NCBI GenBank assembly: GCA_011051635.1
Contig: DRKV01000328.1
Span: 1 to 5,758, forward strand
Reading direction: 5' to 3'
Source of the DNA: Chloroflexota bacterium
GTDB lineage: Bacteria; Chloroflexota; Anaerolineae; Anaerolineales; DRKV01
Length of the DNA: 5,758 bases
Part shown: positions 1-5,299 of the stretch, in pieces
Numbering within the stretch: position 1 is the first letter of the stretch
How the letters are laid out: each line of letters opens with the position of its first letter
Notes under the pieces: model-generated
What the model was told of the DNA's origin: nothing
Seen by the model: the letters and a program-made list of their open reading frames with translations, nothing else
Databases searched by the model: none
Made by a program: the position numbers and the translations under genes

Positions 1-365
1 CGCAGGTCGCAGGCCAGGGCGACACCCAGCGCCGCTCCCGCCGCCGCCCCCTCGATGGCCGCCAGAACGGGCTTCTCAATCTGACGCAGTTCCAGCACCA
101 GCGGGGAATAAGTCTGGGCCAGATGCCGGCGGTAGGAAACGGAGGTCTCTTGCGCCTCGGCGAACTCCTGCAAGTCCTGGCCGGCGCTGAAGTTGCCGCC
201 CGCCCCGCCCAGGACGATGACCCGCACCTGGGGGTCGCGGGCCGCCTTTTGCAAGGCTTTCCGCAAGGCGGAGACGGTCTCGGCGTTGAAGGCGTTGACT
301 TTGGGGCGGTTGACGAGCAGCGTGGCGACGTGCTCGTGGACCTCGGTGAGAACGTAGTCGCTCAT
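1..365 (-). CDS. Enoyl-CoA hydratase/isomerase family protein, PaaG-like (N-terminal 121 residues, cut by window edge)
   Basis: The reading frame starts at ATG 365 and runs off the left edge, so only the N-terminal half of a protein usually about 260 residues long is present. It has the crotonase fold signature: a first oxyanion-hole segment FSAGQDL at residues 59-65 and a second glycine/alanine-rich segment GAAAGAALGVALACD at 106-120. The GQDL variant of the first motif is typical of the PaaG subgroup (ring-1,2-epoxyphenylacetyl-CoA isomerase and relatives). Many crotonases that share it have other CoA-thioester substrates, so the exact reaction is not assigned. The catalytic acidic residues lie beyond the window. 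The start is supported by AGGAG (plus-strand 373-377) seven bases upstream. A strong hairpin at 391-426 lies between it and the preceding gene. Family assignment is firm; the subgroup is inference. Confidence 0.93.
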   Translation of the reverse strand, partial: MSDYVLTEVHEHVATLLVNRPKVNAFNAETVSALRKALQKAARDPQVRVIVLGGAGGNFSAGQDLQEFAEAQETSVSYRRHLAQTYSPLVLELRQIEKPVLAAIEGAAAGAALGVALACDL

Positions 366-372
366 GGGGATA

Positions 373-377
373 CTCCT
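373..377 (-). promoter_or_regulatory. Ribosome binding site of the enoyl-CoA hydratase gene
   Basis: Read on the minus strand this is AGGAG, seven bases before ATG 365. It fixes the start of the hydratase gene and lies 13 bases beyond the hairpin at 391-426, so the hairpin does not cover it. Confidence 0.75.
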
Positions 378-390
378 GAGGGGGGTTTAA

Positions 391-426
391 CGCAACAGGC
401 CAGGGAAATCTCCCTGACCCGTTGCG
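391..426 (-). terminator. Strong hairpin between two minus-strand genes (terminator or leader structure)
   Basis: The arms 391-406 and 411-426 can form a 16-bp stem around a 4-nt loop. On the plus strand two pairs would be A-C mismatches, but in minus-strand RNA both become G-U wobbles, so the whole stem pairs only in the RNA that is actually made here. It lies 21 nt after the stop codon of the acidic protein gene and 25 nt before the hydratase start. The bases that follow it on the minus strand are TTAAACCC, a poor U-tract, so it is not a textbook intrinsic terminator. It may be a weak terminator, a 3'-end stabiliser, or a leader structure of the hydratase mRNA. Confidence 0.6.
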
Positions 427-446
427 GACAATCTGTTCACCTGAAA

Positions 447-1028
447 TCACAAAAGGGCGTCCGGCGCCTCACCGGAGACGATGTCTTCGTCGCCGGGGTC
501 ATCGTCCTCGTCAAACCGGTGCAGGAACTCGTCATCCATGTCGAAATCGTAGCCATCCTCCATGGTTTCGTCGTCGAAAAGCCCGCCGGTGCCGTCGTCG
601 TATGGGTCTCCCAATCTGGCGATGAATTCCGCTATCTCTTCCTCGGTGATAGGAGGTTCCTCATCATCGTCGTCAAAAGGCTCCCCCTCCCACTCGATGG
701 AAACGTCGTGTTCTTCGAGGTTGATGCGTACCCACAAAAGGAGCATATCGCCCTCGTCGGTTTCCACGTTGCGGGCGGCGATGATGGGAGCAGTCTGGTG
801 CAGGCCCTCCGGCGTGCGGTATTCCAGGTGGATGGTGTTCTTGTGCCGCCAGGCGCGATGGCAGCGTTCGACCAGCGCCGGCCCGTTGAAGGTGCGCAAA
901 CGGGTCAGGGCGACCTCGCTGCGGGCAGCCCCTTCGCCCAGACTGCGCGTCCATTCGGTGTTCATCAATTCAAACGTCGGCGGCGGGCCTTCGATGATGG
1001 TGATTTTATCCTCGGTATAGTGCTCCAT
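447..1028 (-). CDS. Hypothetical protein with a long acidic C-terminal tail, 193 residues
   Basis: I do not recognise this family. The protein has two parts. Residues 1 to about 112 look like a folded domain, with alternating hydrophobic and charged strands (for example residues 96-113 around LLLWVRINLEEHDV) and few low-complexity stretches. Residues 112-193 are extremely acidic: by my count about 36 of these 82 residues are Asp or Glu, including DDDDEE at 119-124 and DEDDD at 173-177, with aromatic residues scattered among them. There is no signal peptide or membrane segment, so it is probably cytoplasmic. The start at ATG 1028 has an AGAGGA sequence six bases upstream. An extended -10 box lies at 1085-1093, so it may have its own promoter. 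Codon use matches the neighbouring genes, and the continuous frame with a good ribosome site supports a real gene. Function unknown. Confidence 0.85.
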   Translation of the reverse strand: MEHYTEDKITIIEGPPPTFELMNTEWTRSLGEGAARSEVALTRLRTFNGPALVERCHRAWRHKNTIHLEYRTPEGLHQTAPIIAARNVETDEGDMLLLWVRINLEEHDVSIEWEGEPFDDDDEEPPITEEEIAEFIARLGDPYDDGTGGLFDDETMEDGYDFDMDDEFLHRFDEDDDPGDEDIVSGEAPDALL

Positions 1029-1084
1029 GTGTCTTCCTCTGTGCCTGTGGCTGATAGCCGGTGCGTTGTGGCCGCGGCCTCCGA

Positions 1085-1093
1085 ATCATACCA
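1085..1093 (-). promoter_or_regulatory. Possible extended -10 promoter for the acidic protein gene
   Basis: On the minus strand the sequence reads TGGTATGAT: a TATGAT box, one base from the TATAAT consensus, preceded by the TGn extension. No good -35 element sits 16-18 nt further upstream, which extended -10 promoters can tolerate. Transcription would start about 50 nt before ATG 1028. This is a motif match only. Confidence 0.4.
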
Positions 1094-1172
1094 CAGATGC
1101 CGTCGGGCGAAGGCGGTGAAGGACAATTGACGAGACCCGTCCGGTCTTTCCCGCGGTGAGACTTCCGAAATT

Positions 1173-1652
1173 CTACCGGGCTCCCCTCCCAGTGCAGAGC
1201 AACTTATAATGGGCGCGCGCCTGCGCCAGACTTTGCTCCACCCACCATTGGAGGGTGCGCTTGCCGTACTGGGGATGCCGCCCCTCTACGCTCCAGGGGA
1301 TGGGTACGTGGCTCCGAACGCGGGCGATTTCCCCGGCGTGCAGGGAAAGGCAGGTTTCCAGAATATCCTGGGGGGATTCGTCGGGGTTGTAGGTCGCCAG
1401 CCAGGTTTCCCAGGCGGGGAAGGGCAGGGACAGGTCGGTCTCGCCTGCCAGCAGGCGGGTGATGGAGGGGAAGATGACATCCCGCTCGATGTCGCGGAGA
1501 TGGGCCAGCACCTGGTGAAGGGTGGATTCCCCTGCTCCACCAGGGCGGTGCCAATCCGCGGCGGGGATGCGGGAGACGGCCTCCCGCAAGGCGGCGGGGG
1601 TTGCTTCCCAATGGGACATCATGCGCTCCCGATAGGCGTACAACTCTTTCAT
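1173..1652 (-). CDS. DinB-like four-helix-bundle protein, 159 residues
   Basis: Length, helical character and motif order fit the DinB/YfiT-like superfamily of metal-binding four-helix proteins, which includes thiol-dependent S-transferases. The N-terminal helix begins MKELYAYRERMM. The second-helix motif HQVLAHLRDIE is at 46-56, with the usual metal-ligand His at 51. The last helix, KRTLQWWVEQSLAQARAHYKLL (131-152), corresponds to the segment where family members have HxxxH; here the first His is replaced by Gln144 while His148 remains. The metal site may therefore be altered or lost. The gene starts six bases after the SDR stop codon and has no clear ribosome site, so translation is probably coupled to the SDR. 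A later ATG pair at residues 11-12 follows GGGAG, but the longer form keeps the typical first helix. Substrate unknown. Confidence 0.82.
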   Translation of the reverse strand: MKELYAYRERMMSHWEATPAALREAVSRIPAADWHRPGGAGESTLHQVLAHLRDIERDVIFPSITRLLAGETDLSLPFPAWETWLATYNPDESPQDILETCLSLHAGEIARVRSHVPIPWSVEGRHPQYGKRTLQWWVEQSLAQARAHYKLLCTGRGAR

Positions 1653-1658
1653 GGCCGT

Positions 1659-2414
1659 TTACATTGTACGCCAGCCGCCCCCGTCCACGTGGAGACAGGC
1701 TCCGTTGATGTGCTGCGCCGCCGGGGAGCACAAGAACAAAGCCGCCTCAGCCACCGCGGCGGGTTGGAGGGGCGCACCGGTCACCAGGCGGGCGGCAATG
1801 CGGGGGAATTCTTCGCCCAGGCGTTCCCGTGTGGAGGCGGTATCCAGCAGGCCGGGGCACAGAGCGTTGACGCGGATGCCGTAGGGAGCCAGTTCCCGGG
1901 CCGCGGCGCGGGTCAGGGCCGTCAGCCCGGCTTTGGTGGCGGCGTAGAGGGCATCGCTCCGGCCCCCCGGCAGGCGGGGCGTTGCGTCTCCGATGTTGAG
2001 CATCACCCCGCCGGAACCCTGCTGGCGCATGATGCGCCCCGCGACCTGCATCAGCAGGAACGGCCCGCCCAGATTGATGTTCAACGTGCGCTGCAAATCC
2101 CATTCGTCCATATCCAGCAGGGAAGCGCGGGGGCGCACGGCGGCGTTGTTGACCACGATGTCCAGCCGCCCCCAGCGGTCCAGGATGCGGTTGAGGATGC
2201 CCTGCACGGGCGTCTTCTTGGCGATGTCGCCGGTCCAGGCTTCGGCCTGCCCGCCGGCGGCGCGGATTTGCTCCACGGTGTCGTCCAGGTTGACGGGGGT
2301 CAGGTCGTTGGCGGCCACGCGGGCGCCCTGAGCGGCGAAGGCCAGCGCCAGGGCACGGCCCAGGCCGCGCCCCGCGCCGGTGATGAGCACTACCTGGTCA
2401 CGGAGATGGTTCAT
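1659..2414 (-). CDS. Short-chain dehydrogenase/reductase (SDR), 251 residues
   Basis: A classical SDR of normal length with a single Rossmann domain, expected in the cytoplasm and oxidising or reducing a carbonyl or alcohol with a nicotinamide cofactor. Visible motifs are TGAGRGLG at 12-19 (dinucleotide binding), NNAA at 89-92, Asn114 in the NINLGG segment, Tyr157 and Lys161 in YAATK, and the PG of ALCPGLL near 187-188. Asp37 at the end of the second strand suggests preference for NAD(H), which is inference. The usual catalytic Ser is missing: the NISS-type segment reads NIGDA at 140-144, putting Asp143 there, as in pteridine reductase PTR1 and some other SDRs. The start at ATG 2414 overlaps the end of the peptidase gene by 17 nt and follows AAGGA. 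It is probably co-transcribed with its neighbours. Substrate not assignable. Confidence 0.95.
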   Translation of the reverse strand: MNHLRDQVVLITGAGRGLGRALALAFAAQGARVAANDLTPVNLDDTVEQIRAAGGQAEAWTGDIAKKTPVQGILNRILDRWGRLDIVVNNAAVRPRASLLDMDEWDLQRTLNINLGGPFLLMQVAGRIMRQQGSGGVMLNIGDATPRLPGGRSDALYAATKAGLTALTRAAARELAPYGIRVNALCPGLLDTASTRERLGEEFPRIAARLVTGAPLQPAAVAEAALFLCSPAAQHINGACLHVDGGGWRTM

Positions 2415-3156
2415 CGGTGGTCGTTCCTTCGGGGCAGACGGGAATCTGCCCCTGGTTGGTGTGGGCGTTGAGCGGCAGGTTCAGATAGGGGGAAGGGTCG
2501 AGGGTGTTCCCGATTTCCAGTTCGTTGAGGAAGTTCCCGCCCCGGTCTTTGACGATGGAGAAATGCAGGTGGACCCCGACGGGCTTGAAGGGGTCGCCGG
2601 AGTAATTGCCCTGATAGCCGAGCAGCGTTCCGGCGGAGACGAAAACTTCGCTGCTTCCGGGCGGGAAGGCGGCTTCGATGAAAGAGTTGCCCTGGGCGTC
2701 GGCCATGTGGGTGTAGTAGAGCCAGATTTGGCGCCCCGGATGGAGGGGGTCCTCGGGGATGCGCTGGATAAGGCTGGATTTCCAGTCCCCCAGGCGGGTG
2801 AGGTACCCGTCGGCGGCAGCGTAGACCGGGGTTTGAGCGGCTTCCGTACCCCCGAAGATATCCACCCCCGTATGGCGGTGTCCCGGGCGGAAGGAATCGT
2901 CCCACAGGTAGCCGATGAAGCCGTCCGTGGGAATCTGGAAAGGGGCTGCGCCGCAGCGTTCCCCGGCATGTACCATCCAGTCGGGGTGCGCTTCGGGGTG
3001 GCGCAGCCACTCCCACACCTGGCGGTGACGCGGGGCGGTGTTGACCGTTCCGCCGAGGAGGGTGTTTCCGGGGCGGGAGAAGTACCACACCGCCGCGCCC
3101 AGAACGACGAAGAAGGGCAGGACGACTTTAACGGGATTCCTGTAAGGGGCGCTCAT
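2398..3156 (-). CDS. Membrane-anchored M23 family (LytM-type) zinc metallopeptidase, 252 residues
   Basis: Peptidoglycan-type endopeptidase of the M23/LytM fold, expected to act outside the membrane on peptide cross-links. One hydrophobic segment at about 11-26 (VVLPFFVVLGAAVWYF) after a short basic N-terminus is a signal anchor. All catalytic-site motifs are present: HxxxD with His95 and Asp99 (zinc ligands) in GHRHTGVDIFGG, His150 in YYTHM, and HLH at 196-198, whose second His is the third zinc ligand. The segment VYAAADGYLTRLG (111-123) and VSAGTLLGYQG (173-183) are typical of the family. An inserted loop around 125-145 separates the central strands. There is no LysM, SH3 or coiled-coil region. 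The start ATG overlaps the upstream stop codon as ATGA, indicating translational coupling. All key residues are intact, so it should be active. Confidence 0.95.
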   Translation of the reverse strand: MSAPYRNPVKVVLPFFVVLGAAVWYFSRPGNTLLGGTVNTAPRHRQVWEWLRHPEAHPDWMVHAGERCGAAPFQIPTDGFIGYLWDDSFRPGHRHTGVDIFGGTEAAQTPVYAAADGYLTRLGDWKSSLIQRIPEDPLHPGRQIWLYYTHMADAQGNSFIEAAFPPGSSEVFVSAGTLLGYQGNYSGDPFKPVGVHLHFSIVKDRGGNFLNELEIGNTLDPSPYLNLPLNAHTNQGQIPVCPEGTTTDEPSP

Positions 3157-3500
3157 TCTTGGGGTGAGGAGCCGCGCAAAGAGCGGATGCGCTCCAGCGA
3201 ATCTTCCCGGTGTTCCGCAATCAGGAGAGTCACCCGCCGGTTGGTGATGCGCTGCAAAATCTCCCCGGCGACCTGGCCCTCCGGGCTGAGCAGGGCGGCC
3301 TCCAGAGCGGAGAGGTCATCGAAGTACAACTCGTGAATCATTTCCAGGCGGTAGGGGCCGAACAGATGGGCATGGGGGTGAACGCTGGATTCGCGTCGCA
3401 GGCCCGGCATCCGCTCGGCGGCGTGCAGGAAGTGGGGCCACTGTTCGTAGAAAGCGCCGCTGTCGAAGGGCGGGGGGATGAGGATGACGAGTTTGTACAT
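3153..3500 (-). CDS. EthD-like dimeric alpha/beta-barrel protein, 115 residues
   Basis: A small soluble protein of about the EthD-domain length. The N-terminal strand MYKLVILIPPP, followed by the FYEQWPHFLHAAERMPGL helix (18-34), then strands around 54-60 (MIHELYF) and a helix beginning at DDLSALEAALLSPEGQVAGEILQRI (61-85), match the ferredoxin-like fold of the EthD family. EthD itself is an accessory protein of ether degradation, but most members have no known activity, so no reaction is assigned. It is the first gene of the four-gene block: its TGA overlaps the ATG of the peptidase gene. The start at ATG 3500 has AAGGG six bases upstream, and a TATAAT box lies at 3524-3529. The C-terminal 15 residues are polar and probably disordered. 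Confidence 0.82.
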   Translation of the reverse strand: MYKLVILIPPPFDSGAFYEQWPHFLHAAERMPGLRRESSVHPHAHLFGPYRLEMIHELYFDDLSALEAALLSPEGQVAGEILQRITNRRVTLLIAEHREDSLERIRSLRGSSPQE

Positions 3501-3523
3501 GGTGTTCCCTTGTGCGCGGAGGG

Positions 3524-3529
3524 ATTATA
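3524..3529 (-). promoter_or_regulatory. Probable -10 box of the EthD-M23-SDR-DinB operon
   Basis: On the minus strand these bases read TATAAT, a perfect -10 consensus, about 24 nt before the ATG at 3500. This would give a short leader that holds the AAGGG ribosome site. The -35 region is weak: the best candidate is CTGTCA at 3549-3554, with 4 of 6 consensus bases but a 19-nt spacer. Confidence 0.5.
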
Positions 3530-3845
3530 CCGCCAAACGCGAAAGACCTGACAGGCCGGGTGTACCAAGAAAATGCAGGTTATAAATTCAGGGAGAAAGG
3601 GCCAGCCGAAGAGCATCCAGGCGGCCACTGTGGAGTTCGGCTAATCCGGCCAACACAACTTGGGCATAGTCCTTTTACCCTCCCCGGCCTTGTCGCTTCG
3701 TACGGTGGTGCACTACGGTGTTGATGCCGCTTTCCCTCGTGCCACTTCCTGCCGGGCGTCCCTGCTCCCGGAACTCGTCATAGCAAGTCGTGGTTTGTGA
3801 TACTTCGCTTTCGTCTACGAAATACATGGTAGAACCGAAACTCAT

Positions 3846-3849
3846 GGAG
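3846..3849 (+). promoter_or_regulatory. Ribosome binding site that decides the sigma-factor start
   Basis: GGAG lies six bases before ATG 3856. The in-frame upstream starts (GTG 3790, ATG 3826, ATG 3844) have no comparable site and would add up to 22 residues with no counterpart in typical ECF sigma factors. Confidence 0.65.
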
Positions 3850-3855
3850 CGGCGC

Positions 3856-4353
3856 ATGGAAGAACATCAATGGGAAGAGTTGTACCGCACTTTGTTGCCC
3901 CGAGTTTTTCATTATTTCAGTTACCGTGTGGGGAGTATTCCCCAAGCGGAGGACCTCACTGCGACTACCTTTGAAAAAGCCTGGCGAAGCCGCTGGCGTT
4001 TCCGTGGCGATGAAGATGGATTTGCCCGCTGGGTGTTCGGCATTGCCCGCCACGTTGCCGCCGATTATTTTCGCAAGGATGGGCATGTGACTCTCGCCCT
4101 GGAAAAAGCAAGGCTGGTTGACGAACATCCCTCTCCTGAGGAATATGCACAGACTAAAGATGATTTTGAACGTTTGACCATCCTGCTGCAAAAATTGTCG
4201 GTGCGCGAGCGCGAACTGATTGCCCTCAAGTATGGGGCTGGGATGACCAACCGCGCAATTGCCGAGGTTACCGGTCTGTCGGAAAGCAATGTAGGCACTA
4301 TACTTCATCGCTCCGTTAATCGGTTACGACTTTTGTGGAAGGAGAAAGAGTAA
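3856..4353 (+). CDS. ECF-type (extracytoplasmic function) RNA polymerase sigma factor, 165 residues
   Basis: Sigma factor of the ECF group, which directs RNA polymerase to a small set of promoters when its anti-sigma factor releases it. Region 2 spans about 5-75: core-binding motif AEDLTATTFEKAW (31-43) and promoter-melting segment RWVFGIARHVAADYFRK (58-74). Region 4 spans about 107-160, with KLSVRERELIALKY (113-126) and a helix-turn-helix MTNRAIAEVTGLSESNVGTILHRSVNRLR (130-158). A variable linker of about 35 residues joins them. There is no region 3 and no C-terminal extension. Start chosen at ATG 3856 from the GGAG site; the frame is open back to GTG 3790. The stop TAA shares one base with the ATG of the downstream membrane protein. 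The gene is more AT-rich than the minus-strand block: bases 4141-4200 are 38 percent GC, against 75 percent at 1861-1920. Confidence 0.94.
   Translation: MEEHQWEELYRTLLPRVFHYFSYRVGSIPQAEDLTATTFEKAWRSRWRFRGDEDGFARWVFGIARHVAADYFRKDGHVTLALEKARLVDEHPSPEEYAQTKDDFERLTILLQKLSVRERELIALKYGAGMTNRAIAEVTGLSESNVGTILHRSVNRLRLLWKEKE
4341..4344 (+). promoter_or_regulatory. Ribosome binding site of the anti-sigma gene
   Basis: GGAG (within AAGGAG) inside the last codons of the sigma gene lies eight bases before ATG 4353. It favours that ATG over the in-frame GTG at 4335, and with the TAATG junction implies coupled translation of sigma and anti-sigma proteins. Confidence 0.7.
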
Positions 4354-5159
4354 TGAACGATGATTTCCTGTATCGCGCCCGCCCCCCTTTGCGGCGAGAC
4401 TTTGCAGACCAACTGTACGAGCGGGTGCGAAGACTTCCCTGGTGGATGGGGGTGTGGGGGGGGTATCGTTCCCGGAAACTGACCATTCGCAACGCTTTCC
4501 TGGCGCTGTTGATTGTCGCGGTTGCAGCTTGTACCTACGCCGTGACGACCCCCCGCAATGTTCACGTCGATGGTTTCGGCTGGGTGCAGGAGCATCGCGG
4601 GCAGCGAACCCTGTACGCCGCGGATAGTTGGAATTCTTCCGCGCCCTCCGTGCCTTCCAGCCCGCCATCTCTCGTAAGCGTGGAAGTGGCCGATGAAATG
4701 TTGGATGGCCGCCTGAAATTCCCCACTTGGGTGCCGGAAGGCTATCAATTGGTGAACAGCGGCCTGCGCCCGCCACTGATTCCCTCCCACTGGGATACAC
4801 TGGTCACCTGGAGGCGGGAAGGGAGCGCTGACGGCCAGGGCGACCTGATTCTCTACCTGCGGAGTCAGGGTATTCCGCCGCTTGAAGGGCATGAAGAAAG
4901 TTATGTGGAAGCCCCCCGCCATCGTTGGGAGGAAGTCCACTTTCGGAACGTGACGGCCATCCTCGTGAAAGGGCATTTTGACTGGCGGAGTATGCCCCCT
5001 CTCGAAGAGTGGCAAGACGGGAAGTTTGTCATCCGTTGGTCGGACGACCTGGGTTATAGCCTGCATTGGCACGAAGATGGTATTGCCTATCTGTTGGAGA
5101 CTTACGACCGGGGACTCTTGCCTCAGGAACTCATCAAAATCGCCGAGTCATTCCGCTGA
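4353..5159 (+). CDS. Probable membrane anti-sigma factor with C-terminal DUF4367-like domain, 268 residues
   Basis: A single-pass membrane protein encoded directly after, and coupled to, an ECF sigma gene, so it is most likely the cognate anti-sigma factor. The cytoplasmic N-terminus is about 45 residues (PPLRRDFADQLYERV at 11-25 is an amphipathic helix suited to bind sigma) and lacks the HxxxCxxC zinc motif of ZAS anti-sigma factors. The membrane segment is about 46-64 (RNAFLALLIVAVAACTYAV). A Ser/Pro-rich stretch at 91-108 links to the outer domain. That domain, about 110-268, resembles DUF4367-type domains: FPTWVPEGYQL at 123-133, then strand pairs ending in FVIRWSDDLGYSLHWHEDGIAYLLET (225-250) and the terminal helix LPQELIKIAESF. 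Tryptophan is frequent. The release signal is unknown. The anti-sigma role is inferred from context and topology. Confidence 0.8.
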   Translation: MNDDFLYRARPPLRRDFADQLYERVRRLPWWMGVWGGYRSRKLTIRNAFLALLIVAVAACTYAVTTPRNVHVDGFGWVQEHRGQRTLYAADSWNSSAPSVPSSPPSLVSVEVADEMLDGRLKFPTWVPEGYQLVNSGLRPPLIPSHWDTLVTWRREGSADGQGDLILYLRSQGIPPLEGHEESYVEAPRHRWEEVHFRNVTAILVKGHFDWRSMPPLEEWQDGKFVIRWSDDLGYSLHWHEDGIAYLLETYDRGLLPQELIKIAESFR

Positions 5160-5196
5160 AAGGCGCTTAGGTTCCTTGAGGAAATGAGCCGAAATC

Positions 5197-5241
5197 TGTG
5201 GGGATTGTTTTAAACGTGTAACCCCCGAAACAATCCCCACA
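5197..5241. repeat. Perfect 14-bp inverted repeat, possible terminator of the sigma/anti-sigma operon
   Basis: Arms 5197-5210 and 5228-5241 are perfectly complementary around a 17-nt loop. The arm reads TGTGGGGATTGTTT. It begins 37 nt after the anti-sigma stop codon. Neither strand has a T-run after the stem, so classic intrinsic termination is not supported. It may stop transcription weakly, protect a 3' end, or be a dispersed repeat. Confidence 0.6.
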
Positions 5242-5254
5242 AGCAACCATGTTA

Positions 5255-5273
5255 CCCCATTGGAAAGATGGGG
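5255..5273. repeat. Small inverted repeat CCCCAT/ATGGGG
   Basis: Arms 5255-5260 and 5268-5273 pair over six bases around a 7-nt loop. Flanking bases (AGC and CAT near 5243-5250, ATGGCT at 5274-5279) could extend the stem with bulges. It is weak alone and noted because it sits between two stronger hairpins. Confidence 0.35.
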
Positions 5274-5299
5274 ATGGCTACAATCCAGTCACCGCAAAA

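Larger units (their letters stand above)
3501..3855. other. Divergent intergenic region between the EthD operon and the ECF sigma gene
   Basis: About 355 nt without a credible gene. It contains the minus-strand -10 box at 3524-3529, a CCTGACAGG palindrome at 3547-3555, and a 7-base direct repeat TACGGTG at 3701-3707 and 3714-3720. A plus-strand TATAAA at 3581-3586 has no good -35 partner. Short open frames here lack ribosome sites and recognisable protein character. I could not find a convincing promoter for the sigma gene. Confidence 0.5.

Noticed and set aside
123..1130. Long plus-strand open frame (335 codons) across the hydratase and acidic-protein genes
   Set aside because: It is the antisense shadow of two GC-rich minus-strand genes that have family motifs or good ribosome sites, and its protein has no recognisable domain.
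1133..1147. Small inverted repeat AGACC/GGTCT after the DinB-like gene as terminator
   Set aside because: The stem is only five bases, and on the minus strand it is followed by CGTCA rather than a T-run.
1209..2471. Plus-strand open frame of 420 codons opposite the DinB and SDR genes
   Set aside because: It is antisense to well-supported genes. The composition is rich in Gly, Gln and Ala as expected of a GC-rich shadow frame, with no motif.
2380..3336. Plus-strand open frame of 318 codons opposite the M23 peptidase gene
   Set aside because: The minus-strand frame has all M23 catalytic residues. The plus-strand product has no recognisable features.
3581..3586. Plus-strand TATAAA as -10 box for the sigma gene
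   Set aside because: There is no -35 match 16-18 nt upstream and no TGn extension, and it would leave a leader of over 250 nt.
3770..3789. ECF-like promoter (GGAAC at 3770-3774 with GTC at 3787-3789) for self-regulation of the sigma gene
   Set aside because: The spacer is only 12 nt, shorter than the roughly 15-18 nt usual for ECF promoters. The next CGTC at 3812-3815 is too far away.
3512..3857. Small open frames in the divergent intergenic region (70 codons plus strand, 60 codons minus strand)
   Set aside because: They have no ribosome site and no protein-like pattern, and they overlap likely promoter sequence.
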